Of a stretch of 64,000 nucleotides of DNA, positions 27,950 through 38,415 are shown one piece after another. The stretch comes from Advenella alkanexedens (GTDB lineage Bacteria > Pseudomonadota > Gammaproteobacteria > Burkholderiales > Burkholderiaceae_B). The DNA is taken from NCBI RefSeq assembly GCF_019132845.1, contig NZ_JAHSPR010000004.1, positions 124,001-188,000 on the forward strand, given 5' to 3'. The notes beneath the pieces were generated by a model. It was not told the origin of the DNA and searched no databases. It saw nothing but the letters and a program-made list of their open reading frames with translations. Numbering within the stretch: the first letter of the stretch is position 1; each line of letters begins with the position of its first letter. The position numbers were made by a program, and so were the translations under genes.

Positions 27950-30823
27950 TTACTTGGTTAGGATAAAACCTTTTAATTTCGGCGCAAATGCCTGTTCAAT
28001 AAGCGCTTTTTGCTGCTCTACGTGTTTAGCCATGTAGCCAACCGCTGGAGAAGAAGAAGCATTGCGGCCTGCATAAGACAGTTTCTGACCGGCAGTCATG
28101 TTCTCATACAGATGATGCTGAATATAGAACCATGGTCCTTGGTTCTGAGGTTCATCCTGAACCCAAACAACTTCTGTGGCATTAGGATATTTTTTTATTT
28201 CCGCTTCAAATGCCTTGTGGGCAAACGGATACAACTGCTCAACACGAATAATGGCCACATCATTGGCTTCGCGTTCAGTACGGGCATTAACCAGATCGTA
28301 ATAAACCTTACCTGAACAAACCAGAATACGCTTGACTTGCTCTGCCTTGATTTCCGTGTTGACTTCAGGAATGACCGTCTGGAATTCACCAGAGGACAAA
28401 TCAGTTAACGGAGAAGTTGCATCTTTGTTACGCAGCAGTGATTTTGGTGTAAAGATGACCAAAGGCTTGCGGAACTGACGAATCATCTGGCGACGCAACA
28501 AATGGAAAATCTGGGCAGCATTGGTAGGCTGAACCACTTGCATGTTGTTGTCGGCACACAGTTGCAGGAAGCGCTCGATACGGGCAGATGAGTGTTCTGG
28601 GCCCTGTCCTTCGTAACCGTGTGGCAGCATCATGGTCAGACCGCATTGACGGCCCCATTTTGCCTCACCGGAGGAAATGAACTGGTCAATGACAACCTGG
28701 GCACCGTTGACGAAGTCGCCAAACTGGGCTTCCCAGATAGTCAGTGTATTGGGTTCTGAACAGGCATAACCATATTCAAAGCCCAGCACCGCTTCTTCAG
28801 ACAGCACAGAGTCGATAACGGTAAAGGGAGCCTGATTCTCGGTGACGTTCTGCAGGGGAATATATGTACCATCGTCCCAGCGCTCACGTTTTTGATCGTG
28901 CAATACCGCGTGACGGTGAGTAAATGTGCCACGACCTGAGTCCTGACCGGTAATACGCACGGCATAACCTGAAGCAACCAAAGTTGCAAATGCCAGGTGC
29001 TCACCCATACCCCAGTCGAGGTTTTGCTCGCCTTCAGCCATTTTGCGACGGTCGTTCAACAGTTTCTTGACCAGATTATGAGGTGTAAAGTTTTCTGGAA
29101 TCGTGGTGATTTTTTCACCAATACGCTTGAGCTCTGCCAACGGAACGGCTGTATCGGCATGGTCTGTCCACTTGGCGCCCAGGAATGGGGTCCAGTCGAT
29201 TGCGTATTTGTTTTTGTAGTCTGTCAATACAGGCTCAACGGTTTTCTGGCCGTCTTCCATTAACTGACGATACTCCTTGACCATTTGGTCGGGGCCGTCG
29301 GCATCAAGCACGCCTTGGGCAACCAGTTTGTCACCGTACAGTTTACGTGTACCGGGATGAACACTGATGCTTTTGTACATCAATGGCTGTGTCAATGCCG
29401 GGGTATCTTGCTCGTTATGACCCAGTTTGCGGAAGCAAATGATATCGATTACGACGTCATGACCGAACTCCATGCGATAGTCAACCGCCAGTTGGGAAAC
29501 GAAAGCAACCGCTTCAGGATCATCACCGTTTACGTGGAAAACGGGCGCTTCAATCATTTTGACAACGTCTGTACAATACAGGGTTGAACGCACGTCGCGT
29601 GGATCAGAAGTGGTGAAGCCGATTTGGTTATTAATCACGATATGAATCGTGCCACCGGTGCCATAACCACGGGTTTGCGCAAGGTTAAGGGTTTCCATAA
29701 CCACGCCCTGACCGGCAAACGCCGAGTCACCGTGCACCAGTACGGGCAGAACCTGCTGCTTGCCATTTTCACGGCGCTCTTGACGCGCACGTGCACTACC
29801 CTCTACGACCGGGTTGACAATTTCCAGGTGGGACGGGTTAAAGGCCAAAGACAGGTGAACCGGGCCGCTAGGGGTAGACAGGTCACTGGAGAAGCCGTTA
29901 TGGTATTTCACGTCACCATCGGTCAGGCCTTCAGCATGCTTGCCTTCAAACTCGGCAAACAGGTCACCAGGCATTTTGCCCATGATATTGACCAGCATGT
30001 TAAGACGACCACGGTGAGCCATGCCTACTACGATTTCGTGCACGCCACGGGCGGCTGAGTGATTGACGATTTCATCCATGGAGGCGATAAAGCTTTCACC
30101 ACCCTCAAGAGAGAATCGTTTTTGACCTACATACTTGGTATGCAGGAAACGCTCAAGACCTTCGGCTTCAGTCAGCTGCTGCAGAATACGTTTTTTCTGC
30201 TCTGCATTAAAATTGGGATTGCTTTGAATGGATTCCAGGCGTTCCTGGACCCAGCGCTTGGCGGCAGGATCGGACATATGCATGAATTCGGCACCAATGC
30301 TGCGGCAGTAAGTATCGCGCAGGGCATTGAGAATTTCACGCAGAGTCATGGTTGTTTTCTTGGTGAAGTAGGTATTCGTTGCAGAGTACACATCATCAAG
30401 GTCGGCTTCGGTCAGACCGTAAAAGGCTGGATCGAGCTCGCGGATTTCGGGGCGTTCACGACGTTTCAGGGGATCCAGGGTTGCCAGACGCACACCCAAT
30501 GAACGGTAAGCAGCAATCAGAGACTGCACATGCAGTTGTTTGCTGGCCACTTCAAGGTTGGGAGGTGCAATTTGCTGAACGGCAAAAGCATTGGCTTTGG
30601 CACGCTGGGCAAATGAAGTAATGACAGAACTGTGATTTTGATCGCGGGTTCCCGTGGAGCCGTCGGTTGCGGGCAAATGCTGCAACTGATCAAAATAAGC
30701 ACGCCATTCTTCTGGTGCTGAATCAGGATTGTCCAAGTAAGCTTCATAAAGCTCTTCGACATAGGTGGCATTGCTGCCAAATAAATAAGATGTGGATAAT
30801 TTCTTTTCAATTTCCGTAGTCAT
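27950..30823 (-). CDS. odhA: 2-oxoglutarate dehydrogenase E1 component
   Basis: A 957-residue thiamine-diphosphate enzyme that decarboxylates 2-oxoglutarate. It begins with the SucA N-terminal element (YVEELYEAYLDNPDSAPEEWRAYF region, about residues 20-43). Active-site histidines lie in GMAHRGRLN and the SLAFNPSHLE segment, the ThDP motif starts at GDDPEAV, and the C-terminal transketolase-like domain has LPHGYEGQGPEHSSAR. First gene of odhA-odhB-lpd (31-bp gap to odhB). Equivalent to sucA. The 288-bp gap to divergent maeB must hold its promoter, which I could not place. Confidence 0.96.
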   Translation of the reverse strand: MTTEIEKKLSTSYLFGSNATYVEELYEAYLDNPDSAPEEWRAYFDQLQHLPATDGSTGTRDQNHSSVITSFAQRAKANAFAVQQIAPPNLEVASKQLHVQSLIAAYRSLGVRLATLDPLKRRERPEIRELDPAFYGLTEADLDDVYSATNTYFTKKTTMTLREILNALRDTYCRSIGAEFMHMSDPAAKRWVQERLESIQSNPNFNAEQKKRILQQLTEAEGLERFLHTKYVGQKRFSLEGGESFIASMDEIVNHSAARGVHEIVVGMAHRGRLNMLVNIMGKMPGDLFAEFEGKHAEGLTDGDVKYHNGFSSDLSTPSGPVHLSLAFNPSHLEIVNPVVEGSARARQERRENGKQQVLPVLVHGDSAFAGQGVVMETLNLAQTRGYGTGGTIHIVINNQIGFTTSDPRDVRSTLYCTDVVKMIEAPVFHVNGDDPEAVAFVSQLAVDYRMEFGHDVVIDIICFRKLGHNEQDTPALTQPLMYKSISVHPGTRKLYGDKLVAQGVLDADGPDQMVKEYRQLMEDGQKTVEPVLTDYKNKYAIDWTPFLGAKWTDHADTAVPLAELKRIGEKITTIPENFTPHNLVKKLLNDRRKMAEGEQNLDWGMGEHLAFATLVASGYAVRITGQDSGRGTFTHRHAVLHDQKRERWDDGTYIPLQNVTENQAPFTVIDSVLSEEAVLGFEYGYACSEPNTLTIWEAQFGDFVNGAQVVIDQFISSGEAKWGRQCGLTMMLPHGYEGQGPEHSSARIERFLQLCADNNMQVVQPTNAAQIFHLLRRQMIRQFRKPLVIFTPKSLLRNKDATSPLTDLSSGEFQTVIPEVNTEIKAEQVKRILVCSGKVYYDLVNARTEREANDVAIIRVEQLYPFAHKAFEAEIKKYPNATEVVWVQDEPQNQGPWFYIQHHLYENMTAGQKLSYAGRNASSSPAVGYMAKHVEQQKALIEQAFAPKLKGFILTK

Positions 30824-31014
30824 AAACGCTTCACCGGTATGAGTGTTTCACCCTTTGGATGCAGGAATACCTTCCGCGTTACGGCTAGACCGAATAGCGG
30901 ATAGCGGGGCAGAAGGCACGTACTAGCCTTAAAAGCCAATAACCTAAAAGTATACCCCCATTTAACAAGCTTTTCTCTATAAAGTTTTCAAAAACAAAAG
31001 ATTATTAATGCTTA

Positions 31015-31044
31015 CTGACTGGCAAATTGGTATATTTGTATAAT
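31015..31044 (+). promoter_or_regulatory. Possible maeB promoter
   Basis: Perfect -10 TATAAT at 31039-31044 with a -35-like CTGACT at 31015-31020, 18-bp spacing, 68 bp before the maeB ATG. Consensus match only; the -35 is weak. The rest of the 288-bp odhA-maeB gap shows no other clear signal. Confidence 0.4.
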
Positions 31045-31111
31045 TCGTTGCTTTATAAACACGATTAGTTTTAATTTATCAAACTAAAAATACAATAGGG
31101 TCTTCTCTACT

Positions 31112-33394
31112 ATGAATCACGATTTCACTAAATTGGCACTGGACTATCACGCCCACCCTACTCCCGGCAAGATTTCAGTGACACCAACCAAGCCACTGGC
31201 CAACCAGGACGATCTTTCCCTGGCTTATTCTCCCGGTGTGGCTGCGGCCTGTATGGCCATCTTTAATGACGGTGACGAAGCGGCCTCCAAATACACGTCC
31301 CGCTCCAATCTGGTTGGCGTGATTACTAACGGTACGGCAGTACTTGGCCTGGGCAATATTGGCCCGCTTGCCGCCAAACCGGTCATGGAAGGAAAAGGAT
31401 GCCTGTTCAAGAAGTTTGCCGGTGTGGATGTTTTTGACATCGAACTTGCCGAACACGACCCCGACAAACTGGTCGATATTATTGCCGCACTTGAGCCTAC
31501 TTTGGGCGGGGTCAATCTGGAAGACATCAAAGCCCCCGAGTGTTTCTACATTGAGAAAAAATTGCGTGAGCGCATGCGCATCCCCGTGTTTCATGATGAC
31601 CAGCACGGTACCGCCATCATTTCTTCAGCTGCTGTTCTGAATGGACTTAAAATTGTCAACAAGAATCCGGCAGACGTCAAACTGGTCTGCTCAGGCGCTG
31701 GTGCCGCTGCCATTGCCTGCCTCGACTTACTTGTCAAGGTCGGCATCAACAAAGAAAACATTTATGTTTGTGACTCCCGTGGCGTGATCTGGAAAGGACG
31801 CGATGAAAACATGGAAGAGAACAAGACTCGCTACGCCCAGGATACCGATGCGCGCACCCTGGCCGATGTCATTAAAAACGCCGATGTTTTCCTGGGTTGC
31901 TCCACTGCGGGTGTTCTTACCAAAGACATGGTCAAGTCCATGGGCAATCAACCCCTGATTCTGGCCCTTGCCAATCCCGACCCTGAAATTCTTCCCGAAG
32001 ATGCCAAAGAAGCACGCCCCGACTGTATTATTGCCACCGGCCGTTCCGACTATCCCAACCAGGTCAACAACGTACTGTGCTTCCCATTCATTTTCCGCGG
32101 TGCGCTTGATGTTGGCGCCACCCGCATTACCGAAGAAATGAAACTGGCCTGCGTTACCGCCATTGCTGAATTGGCTCAAGCTGAACAAAATGATGAAGTC
32201 GCCTCGGTTTACCAGGATCAGGACCTGAATTTCGGCCCTGAATACATCATTCCCAAACCGTTTGACCCACGTCTTATTGTACAAATTGCACCCGCTATTG
32301 CACAGGCTGCCATGGACTCTGGCGTGGCCACACGCCCCATTGAGGACATGGATGCCTACCGCAGCCAGCTGATGAGTTTTATCTACCACTCCGGACAGTT
32401 GATGCGTCCTTTGTACAAACAGGCAAAATCAGCCCCCAAACGGGTTGTTTTCGCGGATGGCGAAGATGAGCGTGTCCTGCATGCCGCCCAAACCGTTATC
32501 GACGAAAAACTGGCTTACCCCATCCTGGTCGGCCGTCCTTCCGTCATCAACATGCGTATTGAAAAACTGGGCCTGCGCCTGATTAACGGGAAAAACATTG
32601 AGATTGTCAATCCGGAAGATGACGACCGTTTCAATGAAACCTGGCAAGCCTACTATAAACTGAAAGCACGGGATGGCGTTACTCCCAACATTGCCAAAGC
32701 CATGGTTCGCAAACACAATACGCTTATTGGTGTCATGCTTATGGAACGCGGTGATGCCGATGCCATGATTTGTGGCGTTTCAAGCAAGTTTGACAACCAG
32801 CTTAAATATGTCGAAGAGGTCATTGGCCTGAAACCCGGCGCCCAGACTTTTGCCGCCATGAACGTGCTCATGTTGCCTGATGAAACCCTGTTCATTTGCG
32901 ATACACACGTTAATGAAAACCCAAGTGCCGAACAAATTGCCGACATTACCATTCAGGCTGCCGAAGAAATGATTCGCTTTGGCATCACACCCAAAATCGC
33001 GCTATTGTCCCACTCCAACTTTGGCAGCCGCCCAAGCGAATCATCCCGAAAAATGGCCCGCGCCCGTGAAATTATTGCCGAACGCGCACCATTACTGGAA
33101 GTGGACGGCGAAATGCATGCCGACTCTGCCCTGTCAGAAAAAATCCGGCTTAATGCTTTCCCCGACTCTACGCTCAAAGGACGTGCCAATCTGTTAATCA
33201 TGCCAAACCTGGACACTGGCAATATTACCTATAACATGCTGAAAATGACGGGAAGCAATGGTATTGCGATGGGTCCTGTCCTGCTGGGCGCAGCAAAACC
33301 GGTACATATCCTTACCACCAGCGCAACCACACGCCGTATTGTCAATATGACCGCACTGGCCGTTGTTGACGCGCAGCAATCACAAGGAAACTAG
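31112..33394 (+). CDS. maeB: NADP-dependent malic enzyme with C-terminal phosphotransacetylase-like domain
   Basis: A 760-residue MaeB-type enzyme converting malate to pyruvate and CO2. The malic domain (about 1-160) contains [12 protein letters not shown] and the catalytic [11 protein letters not shown] segment; the NAD(P) domain has [14 protein letters not shown] (about 195-208). From about residue 430 a phosphate acetyltransferase-like domain follows ([50 protein letters not shown]), which in MaeB proteins is regulatory (acetyl-CoA binding) rather than catalytic. Divergent from odhA. The next gene starts 3 bp after its stop. Confidence 0.95.
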   Translation: MNHDFTKLALDYHAHPTPGKISVTPTKPLANQDDLSLAYSPGVAAACMAIFNDGDEAASKYTSRSNLVGVITNGTAVLGLGNIGPLAAKPVMEGKGCLFKKFAGVDVFDIELAEHDPDKLVDIIAALEPTLGGVNLEDIKAPECFYIEKKLRERMRIPVFHDDQHGTAIISSAAVLNGLKIVNKNPADVKLVCSGAGAAAIACLDLLVKVGINKENIYVCDSRGVIWKGRDENMEENKTRYAQDTDARTLADVIKNADVFLGCSTAGVLTKDMVKSMGNQPLILALANPDPEILPEDAKEARPDCIIATGRSDYPNQVNNVLCFPFIFRGALDVGATRITEEMKLACVTAIAELAQAEQNDEVASVYQDQDLNFGPEYIIPKPFDPRLIVQIAPAIAQAAMDSGVATRPIEDMDAYRSQLMSFIYHSGQLMRPLYKQAKSAPKRVVFADGEDERVLHAAQTVIDEKLAYPILVGRPSVINMRIEKLGLRLINGKNIEIVNPEDDDRFNETWQAYYKLKARDGVTPNIAKAMVRKHNTLIGVMLMERGDADAMICGVSSKFDNQLKYVEEVIGLKPGAQTFAAMNVLMLPDETLFICDTHVNENPSAEQIADITIQAAEEMIRFGITPKIALLSHSNFGSRPSESSRKMARAREIIAERAPLLEVDGEMHADSALSEKIRLNAFPDSTLKGRANLLIMPNLDTGNITYNMLKMTGSNGIAMGPVLLGAAKPVHILTTSATTRRIVNMTALAVVDAQQSQGN

Positions 33395-33397
33395 GTT

Positions 33398-33796
33398 TTG
33401 TTGAAAAGCGATGATCTTGCCAAACTGCTGCTCAGACTTGGGGTGGGCTTTCTGATCCTGTTTCATGGTTTGATCAAAATCACGAACGGAATCGATCCGC
33501 TCATTGGCATGGTAACCGCCAAAGGCTTACCCGCATTTATCGCCTATGGCGTTTATGCGGGCGAGGTCATTGCGCCAATCATGGTCATTATTGGCCTTTA
33601 TACACGCCCTGCCGCCCTGGTCATTGCAGTGAATATGCTATTTGCCTTTTTCCTTGTCCATATGGGGCAACTGTCTTCATTCAGCCGCTCGGGCGGCTGG
33701 GTACCCGAATTACCCGCTCTTTTTCTGGTGGGTGCGCTGGTTATTTTTCTGGGTGGTGCAGGCAAATACTGCATAAATACGCCTTATAACAACTGA
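33398..33796 (+). CDS. DoxX family membrane protein
   Basis: A 132-residue protein with four predicted membrane helices. The DoxX features are LRLGVGFLILFHGLIKITNG at the N-terminus and GLYTRPAALVIAVNMLFAF in the middle. DoxX proteins are inner-membrane proteins linked to redox or thiol stress, but the reaction of this one is unknown. TTG start; AAGGAA lies about 8 nt upstream and the maeB stop is 3 bp before, so translation is probably coupled. The final codons and stop are part of a 17-bp tandem duplication. Confidence 0.8.
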   Translation: MLKSDDLAKLLLRLGVGFLILFHGLIKITNGIDPLIGMVTAKGLPAFIAYGVYAGEVIAPIMVIIGLYTRPAALVIAVNMLFAFFLVHMGQLSSFSRSGGWVPELPALFLVGALVIFLGGAGKYCINTPYNN

Positions 33797-33814
33797 TGCC
33801 TTATAACAACTGAT
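33781..33814 (+). repeat. 17-bp perfect tandem duplication at the DoxX stop codon
   Basis: GCCTTATAACAACTGAT occurs at 33781-33797 and again immediately at 33798-33814. The first copy encodes the last residues and the TGA stop of the DoxX gene, so the second copy is 3' UTR. Confidence 0.95.
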
Positions 33815-33831
33815 CGTTTTTTTTCCCAAAT

Positions 33832-33867
33832 AAAAAGCCCTTCAGGAATTATCCTGAAGGGCTTTTT
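33832..33867. terminator. Bidirectional terminator between doxX and gltA
   Basis: Perfect 16-bp stem (AAAAAGCCCTTCAGGA with its complement) around a 4-nt loop, with T runs on both strands. It can end maeB-doxX (+) and gntR-sdh-gltA (-). Confidence 0.9.
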
Positions 33868-33896
33868 CAAACTGGCTGGAAATACCGGGCAAAAAA

Positions 33897-35207
33897 TTAG
33901 CGCTTGGAAATTTCCACTACATCACGAGCAATCTCACCGGTAAACAGCTGACGGGGACGACCGATCTTGTATGCAGGATCAGAGATCATTTCGTTCCACT
34001 GCGCAACCCAGCCTACTGTACGTGCCAAAGCAAAAATTGCCGTGAACAAAGAAGTAGGAATACCGATTGCACGCTGAACAATACCAGAGTAGAAGTCAAC
34101 GTTAGGATACAGTTTACGTTCAACGAAGTATGGATCCTCAAGAGCGATACGCTCCAGTTCCATGGCCAACTTGAACAGAGGATCATTCTCGAGACCCAGG
34201 GCAGTCAGGACTTCTTTACATGTTTCCTGCATTAATTTGGCACGTGGATCATAATTTTTGTACACACGGTGACCAAAGCCCATCAAGCGAACACCTGATT
34301 CCTTGTCTTTAACCTGCTCCATGAATTCGCCCACTTTCGCAATGCCACCATTGGCTTGAATTTGCTCAAGCATGTTCAGGCAAGCTTCATTGGCACCACC
34401 ATGAGCTGGCCCCCACAAGCAGGCAACACCTGCAGCAATCGCTGCAAATGGGTTGGTACCTGAAGAGCCGCATAGACGCACAGTAGAAGTAGACGCATTT
34501 TGCTCGTGATCGGCATGCAAGATAAAGATGCGATCAAGAGCACGCTCAACAACGTCATTAACCTTGTAATCTTCACAAGGTGTTGCAAACATCATGCGCA
34601 GGAAATTACCTGTATATGACAAATCATTCTGAGGATAGATGAAAGGCTGACCCTGAGAATACTTATAGGTCATTGCCACCAATGTAGGCATTTTGGCCAA
34701 CAGCCTAATGGCTGAAATGTGGCGATGCTCTGGATTGGTAATATCGGTAGAATCATGGTAGAAAGCAGCCATCGCACCTACCAGACCCGTCATGATGGCC
34801 ATAGGGTGCGCATCACGGCGGAAGCCACGCAGGAAAAACTGCATTTGCTCGTTAACCATGGTGTGATAGGTAACCTGATGATTGAAATCGGCTTTTTGTT
34901 TCTCATTTGGCAACTCGCCATTCAACAGCAAGTAGCTGGTTTCCATGAAGTCGCAATTAACAGCCAACTGCTCGATTGGATAACCACGGTACAACAATTG
35001 ACCTTTATCACCATCGATGTAGGTAATGGCAGACTCACATGATGCCGTAGACAGGAATCCTGGGTCATAGGTAAACATGCCTGTCTGACCGTACAACTTG
35101 CGAATGTCTATAACATCTGGACCCACTGTACCTTGGTACACTGGAAATTCAACGGGATTACTACCATCGGAAAAGCTGAGCGTAGCTTTTTTTTCAGACA
35201 ATTTCAT
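33897..35207 (-). CDS. gltA: Citrate synthase (type II)
   Basis: A 436-residue enzyme condensing oxaloacetate and acetyl-CoA. The extra N-terminal domain (about residues 1-65, with [19 protein letters not shown]) marks the hexameric, NADH-sensitive type II form. Catalytic residues lie in the [11 protein letters not shown] region, in [13 protein letters not shown] and in the NVDFYSGI segment. Good ribosome-binding site AAGGA. Last gene of sdhCDAB-sdhE-gltA, 46 bp after sdhE. Confidence 0.96.
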   Translation of the reverse strand: MKLSEKKATLSFSDGSNPVEFPVYQGTVGPDVIDIRKLYGQTGMFTYDPGFLSTASCESAITYIDGDKGQLLYRGYPIEQLAVNCDFMETSYLLLNGELPNEKQKADFNHQVTYHTMVNEQMQFFLRGFRRDAHPMAIMTGLVGAMAAFYHDSTDITNPEHRHISAIRLLAKMPTLVAMTYKYSQGQPFIYPQNDLSYTGNFLRMMFATPCEDYKVNDVVERALDRIFILHADHEQNASTSTVRLCGSSGTNPFAAIAAGVACLWGPAHGGANEACLNMLEQIQANGGIAKVGEFMEQVKDKESGVRLMGFGHRVYKNYDPRAKLMQETCKEVLTALGLENDPLFKLAMELERIALEDPYFVERKLYPNVDFYSGIVQRAIGIPTSLFTAIFALARTVGWVAQWNEMISDPAYKIGRPRQLFTGEIARDVVEISKR

Positions 35208-35253
35208 CTATATTCCTTATTAGTTTATACAACACGATAATTTTTTACTCACC

Positions 35254-35514
35254 TTACCCTGCACGCATCAGACCGATCAGACGGTTTATATTAGGCGTAT
35301 CATAGTCACCTTCTGGCTCTGAACGCGCCAACAAAAGGTCGAGTAAATTGTTATCATCCAGCTCAAAAAGTTGAGTCAGGGACTTTACATCTTCGTTGGT
35401 TAACGAAGATTCATAACGATCCAAAAATTTGGTAATGATCAAATCGTTTTCTAGAAGTCCCCGACGAGCCCGCCAACGAAGGCGGGCCCGTTCCAATTCC
35501 GTTAATTTGTCCAT
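35254..35514 (-). CDS. sdhE: Succinate dehydrogenase assembly factor SdhE
   Basis: An 86-residue protein (YgfY/SDH5 family) that promotes covalent flavinylation of SdhA. The conserved RWRARRGLLENDLIITKFLD stretch (about residues 12-31) carries the RGxxE motif. ATG at 35514 is preferred over the upstream TTG at 35520. It sits 11 bp after sdhB and before gltA, the usual betaproteobacterial place. Confidence 0.92.
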   Translation of the reverse strand: MDKLTELERARLRWRARRGLLENDLIITKFLDRYESSLTNEDVKSLTQLFELDDNNLLDLLLARSEPEGDYDTPNINRLIGLMRAG

Positions 35515-35525
35515 AAACAAACTAC

Positions 35526-36242
35526 TTAGATTGAACGGCGAACCAGCATTTCCTTGATCTTGCCGATTGCTTTTGTTGGGTTCAATCCTTTAGGACAAAC
35601 ATCAACACAATTCATGATTGTGTGACAACGGAATAAACGGTACGGATCTTCAAGATCGTCCAGACGCTCTGCAGTAGCCTGGTCACGACTGTCTGCAATA
35701 AAGCGATAAGCATTCAACAAGCCTGCAGGACCTACAAATTTATCTGGATTCCACCAGAAAGACGGACAGGAGGTAGAGCAGCATGCACAAAGAATACACT
35801 CATACAAACCATCCAGCTCCTCACGAGCCTCGGGAGTTTGCAGGCGCTCTTTTTCTGGTGGCGGTGTTTCGTTAATCAGATACGGACGAATTGAGTGATA
35901 CTGATTGAAGAAGTGCGTCATATCCACGATCAGGTCACGAATAACCGGCAAACCAGGCAATGGACGAAGAACGATCGGCTCTTTCAGGTCACGCAGATTG
36001 GTGGTGCATGCCAAGCCGTTTTTACCGTTGATATTCATGGCATCTGAACCACAAACCCCTTCACGGCAAGAACGACGGATTGCAAGACTGTCATCAACGT
36101 CATTTTTAATGCGAACAATCGCATCAAGCAACATTTTGTCTGTAGGCTGAAGCTCGACGTCAAGCTTTTGCATGTAGGGACGCTCGTCCTTATCAGGATC
36201 GTAGCGGTAAATTTCAAATTTGACGATACGTTTAGTACTCAT
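35526..36242 (-). CDS. sdhB: Succinate dehydrogenase iron-sulfur subunit
   Basis: A 238-residue electron-transfer subunit of complex II. The 2Fe-2S site is CREGVCGSDAMNINGKNGLAC's CxxxxC...C pattern (about residues 59-79), the 4Fe-4S site is CILCACCSTSCP and the 3Fe-4S site CHTIMNCVDVCPKGLNP. ATG at 36242 is chosen over the upstream in-frame start because AGGA lies 5 nt before it and it avoids a long overlap with sdhA. Peripheral on the cytoplasmic side of the inner membrane with SdhA. Confidence 0.95.
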   Translation of the reverse strand: MSTKRIVKFEIYRYDPDKDERPYMQKLDVELQPTDKMLLDAIVRIKNDVDDSLAIRRSCREGVCGSDAMNINGKNGLACTTNLRDLKEPIVLRPLPGLPVIRDLIVDMTHFFNQYHSIRPYLINETPPPEKERLQTPEAREELDGLYECILCACCSTSCPSFWWNPDKFVGPAGLLNAYRFIADSRDQATAERLDDLEDPYRLFRCHTIMNCVDVCPKGLNPTKAIGKIKEMLVRRSI

Positions 36243-36252
36243 AATATCCTGC

Positions 36253-38031
36253 TTAGAAAGTGCGTGCTTTAGGTGGGAATGACTCAACAGTCAGTGGTTT
36301 CATGTGAACCGGTTTGTATTCCAGGCGGCCATCTGAAGAATGCCACAAGGTATGTTTCAACCAGTTTTCATCATCACGTTCCGGATGATCATTCAGTGCA
36401 TGGGCACCACGGCTTTCAGTGCGATTGGCTGCTGATTTAATGGTTGCACGCGCTACTTCAATCATGTTCTCAACTTCAAGCGCCTCAACACGTGCCGTGT
36501 TGAACACTTTTGACTTGTCTTTGAAACTGATGCGTTTGACCTGCTCTGCCAGTTCGTCGATTTGACCCACACCTTCGTTCAGCAGTTTCAATGTACGGAA
36601 TACACCACAGTGCTGCTGCATTGAAACACGAATGCTATTGGCAACGTCCTGTACTTTCTCACCGGAAGTACGGGTTTCAAGAGCATTGACACGAGCCAGG
36701 GAAGCTTCTACAGACTCTTTAGCCAGAGGCTGGTGTTCACGTTGTTTTTCCGGATGAGAGTCAACAATGTGATTACCGGCTGCACGACCGAAAATAACCA
36801 GATCAAGTAAAGAATTGGTACCCAGGCGGTTAGCACCGTGTACCGATACGGCCGCACATTCACCAATGGCGTACAGACCGTTAACCACTTTTTCTTCGCC
36901 ATTTTCCCAGGTAACAACCTGACCATGATAGTTGGCAGGAATACCACCCATTTGATAGTGAATGGTTGGCACAACAGGAATAGGCTCTTTAATGGGGTCG
37001 ACGTTACCGAACTTGATCGCAATTTCACGAATGGATGGCAAACGTTTGTTAATGACGTCGGCACCCAAGTGATCCAGTTTCAACACAACGTAGTTGCCAT
37101 CCGGACCACAGCCGCGACCTTCCTTGATTTCCTGGTCCATTGAGCGGGACACGAAGTCACGTGGAGCCAAGTCTTTAAGGGTAGGTGCATAACGCTCCAT
37201 GAAGCGCTCACCGTCTTTATTGAGCAGGATACCCCCCTCACCGCGAACACCCTCAGTAATCAGCACGCCCGCACCGGCAACACCGGTTGGGTGGAATTGC
37301 CAGAATTCCATATCTTGCAGGCAGATGCCAGCGCGCGCCGCCATGCCAAGACCGTCACCGGTATTGATGAATGCGTTGGTGGAAGCGGCCCAGATACGAC
37401 CTGCACCACCTGTTGCCAGAATGGTTTTCTTGGCTTCAAGGATATAAATATCACCTGTTTCCATTTCCAGGGCAGTCACACCCAGAACATCACCGGCATC
37501 GTTACGGATCAGGTCAAGCGCCATCCATTCCACGAAGAAGTGGGTTTTGGCTGCAACGTTACGCTGATACAGTGTGTGCAACAAGGCATGACCGGTACGG
37601 TCAGCAGCGGCACAGGCGCGTTGCACAGGCTTTTCACCAAAATTGGCGGTATGACCACCAAATGGACGCTGGTAAATTGTGCCATCAGCATTACGGTCAA
37701 AAGGCATACCAAAGTGTTCAAGCTCGTAAACCGCTTCGGGAGCCTGACGACACATGAATTCGATAGCATCCTGGTCACCGAGCCAGTCGGAACCTTTGAT
37801 GGTATCGTACATGTGCCAGTACCAGTTATCTTCGCTCATATTACCCAAAGATGCACCAATACCACCTTGAGCCGCTACAGTGTGCGAACGGGTTGGAAAC
37901 ACTTTGGATAAAACAGCAACTTTAAGACCAGCCTGCGCAAGCTGCAAGGAACAACGCATACCGGCCCCGCCGGCGCCCACAACCACCGCATCAAACTGGC
38001 GGCGTGGCAATGAAGAATTAATTGCGACCAC
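36253..38031 (-). CDS. sdhA: Succinate dehydrogenase flavoprotein subunit
   Basis: A 592-residue FAD subunit that oxidises succinate to fumarate. The dinucleotide motif VVGAGGAGMR is near residues 17-26 and SHTVAAQGG contains His50, the covalent FAD attachment site. The substrate-site region HPTGVAGAGVLITEGVRGEGG and the C-terminal catalytic-Arg segment follow. GTG start, 3 bp after the sdhD stop, with GGAG about 10 nt upstream. Confidence 0.96.
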   Translation of the reverse strand: MVAINSSLPRRQFDAVVVGAGGAGMRCSLQLAQAGLKVAVLSKVFPTRSHTVAAQGGIGASLGNMSEDNWYWHMYDTIKGSDWLGDQDAIEFMCRQAPEAVYELEHFGMPFDRNADGTIYQRPFGGHTANFGEKPVQRACAAADRTGHALLHTLYQRNVAAKTHFFVEWMALDLIRNDAGDVLGVTALEMETGDIYILEAKKTILATGGAGRIWAASTNAFINTGDGLGMAARAGICLQDMEFWQFHPTGVAGAGVLITEGVRGEGGILLNKDGERFMERYAPTLKDLAPRDFVSRSMDQEIKEGRGCGPDGNYVVLKLDHLGADVINKRLPSIREIAIKFGNVDPIKEPIPVVPTIHYQMGGIPANYHGQVVTWENGEEKVVNGLYAIGECAAVSVHGANRLGTNSLLDLVIFGRAAGNHIVDSHPEKQREHQPLAKESVEASLARVNALETRTSGEKVQDVANSIRVSMQQHCGVFRTLKLLNEGVGQIDELAEQVKRISFKDKSKVFNTARVEALEVENMIEVARATIKSAANRTESRGAHALNDHPERDDENWLKHTLWHSSDGRLEYKPVHMKPLTVESFPPKARTF

Positions 38032-38034
38032 GGC

Positions 38035-38415
38035 TTATAGACTCCAAACAATATTCGCGAAAAACAAGACTGAACCAATTAACCACAATACGGTTAATAC
38101 ATGCAGGGCCACACGAAGGCCTGCCGGTTTCACATAGTCCATCCAAATGTCACGTACACCTACCCAGGCATGCCAGGCCAGAGAGAAAAAAGCCAGCGTG
38201 GCTGAGATTTGACCCAAAGGCAAGCCAAAACAGGTAAAGGTGAAGAAACCTTTCCATGACTCATAGTTGATGGATGTGAACAGGGCACAGATCAGGAATA
38301 AAACAGAATAAACAGCCAGGATGACCGCAGTCATGCGCTGGACGAGAAAATCAAATGAGCCATAGTGTGCACCCACAACCAGGCGTTTCCTACCGATTTG
38401 TTCATGAGTTGCCAT
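38035..38415 (-). CDS. sdhD: Succinate dehydrogenase membrane anchor SdhD
   Basis: A 126-residue hydrophobic anchor with three predicted helices. GAHYGSFDFLVQRMTAVILAV near the N-terminus carries the quinone-site region, and FFSLAWHAWVGVRDIWMDY contains the His and Asp conserved in SdhD. Start overlaps the sdhC stop (TAATG). With SdhC it holds haem b and the ubiquinone site. Confidence 0.92.
   Translation of the reverse strand: MATHEQIGRKRLVVGAHYGSFDFLVQRMTAVILAVYSVLFLICALFTSINYESWKGFFTFTCFGLPLGQISATLAFFSLAWHAWVGVRDIWMDYVKPAGLRVALHVLTVLWLIGSVLFFANIVWSL

Noticed and set aside
31727-32389. Reverse-strand open frame of 220 codons inside maeB
   Set aside because: Lies entirely opposite the malic enzyme domain, no recognisable protein and no ribosome-binding site.
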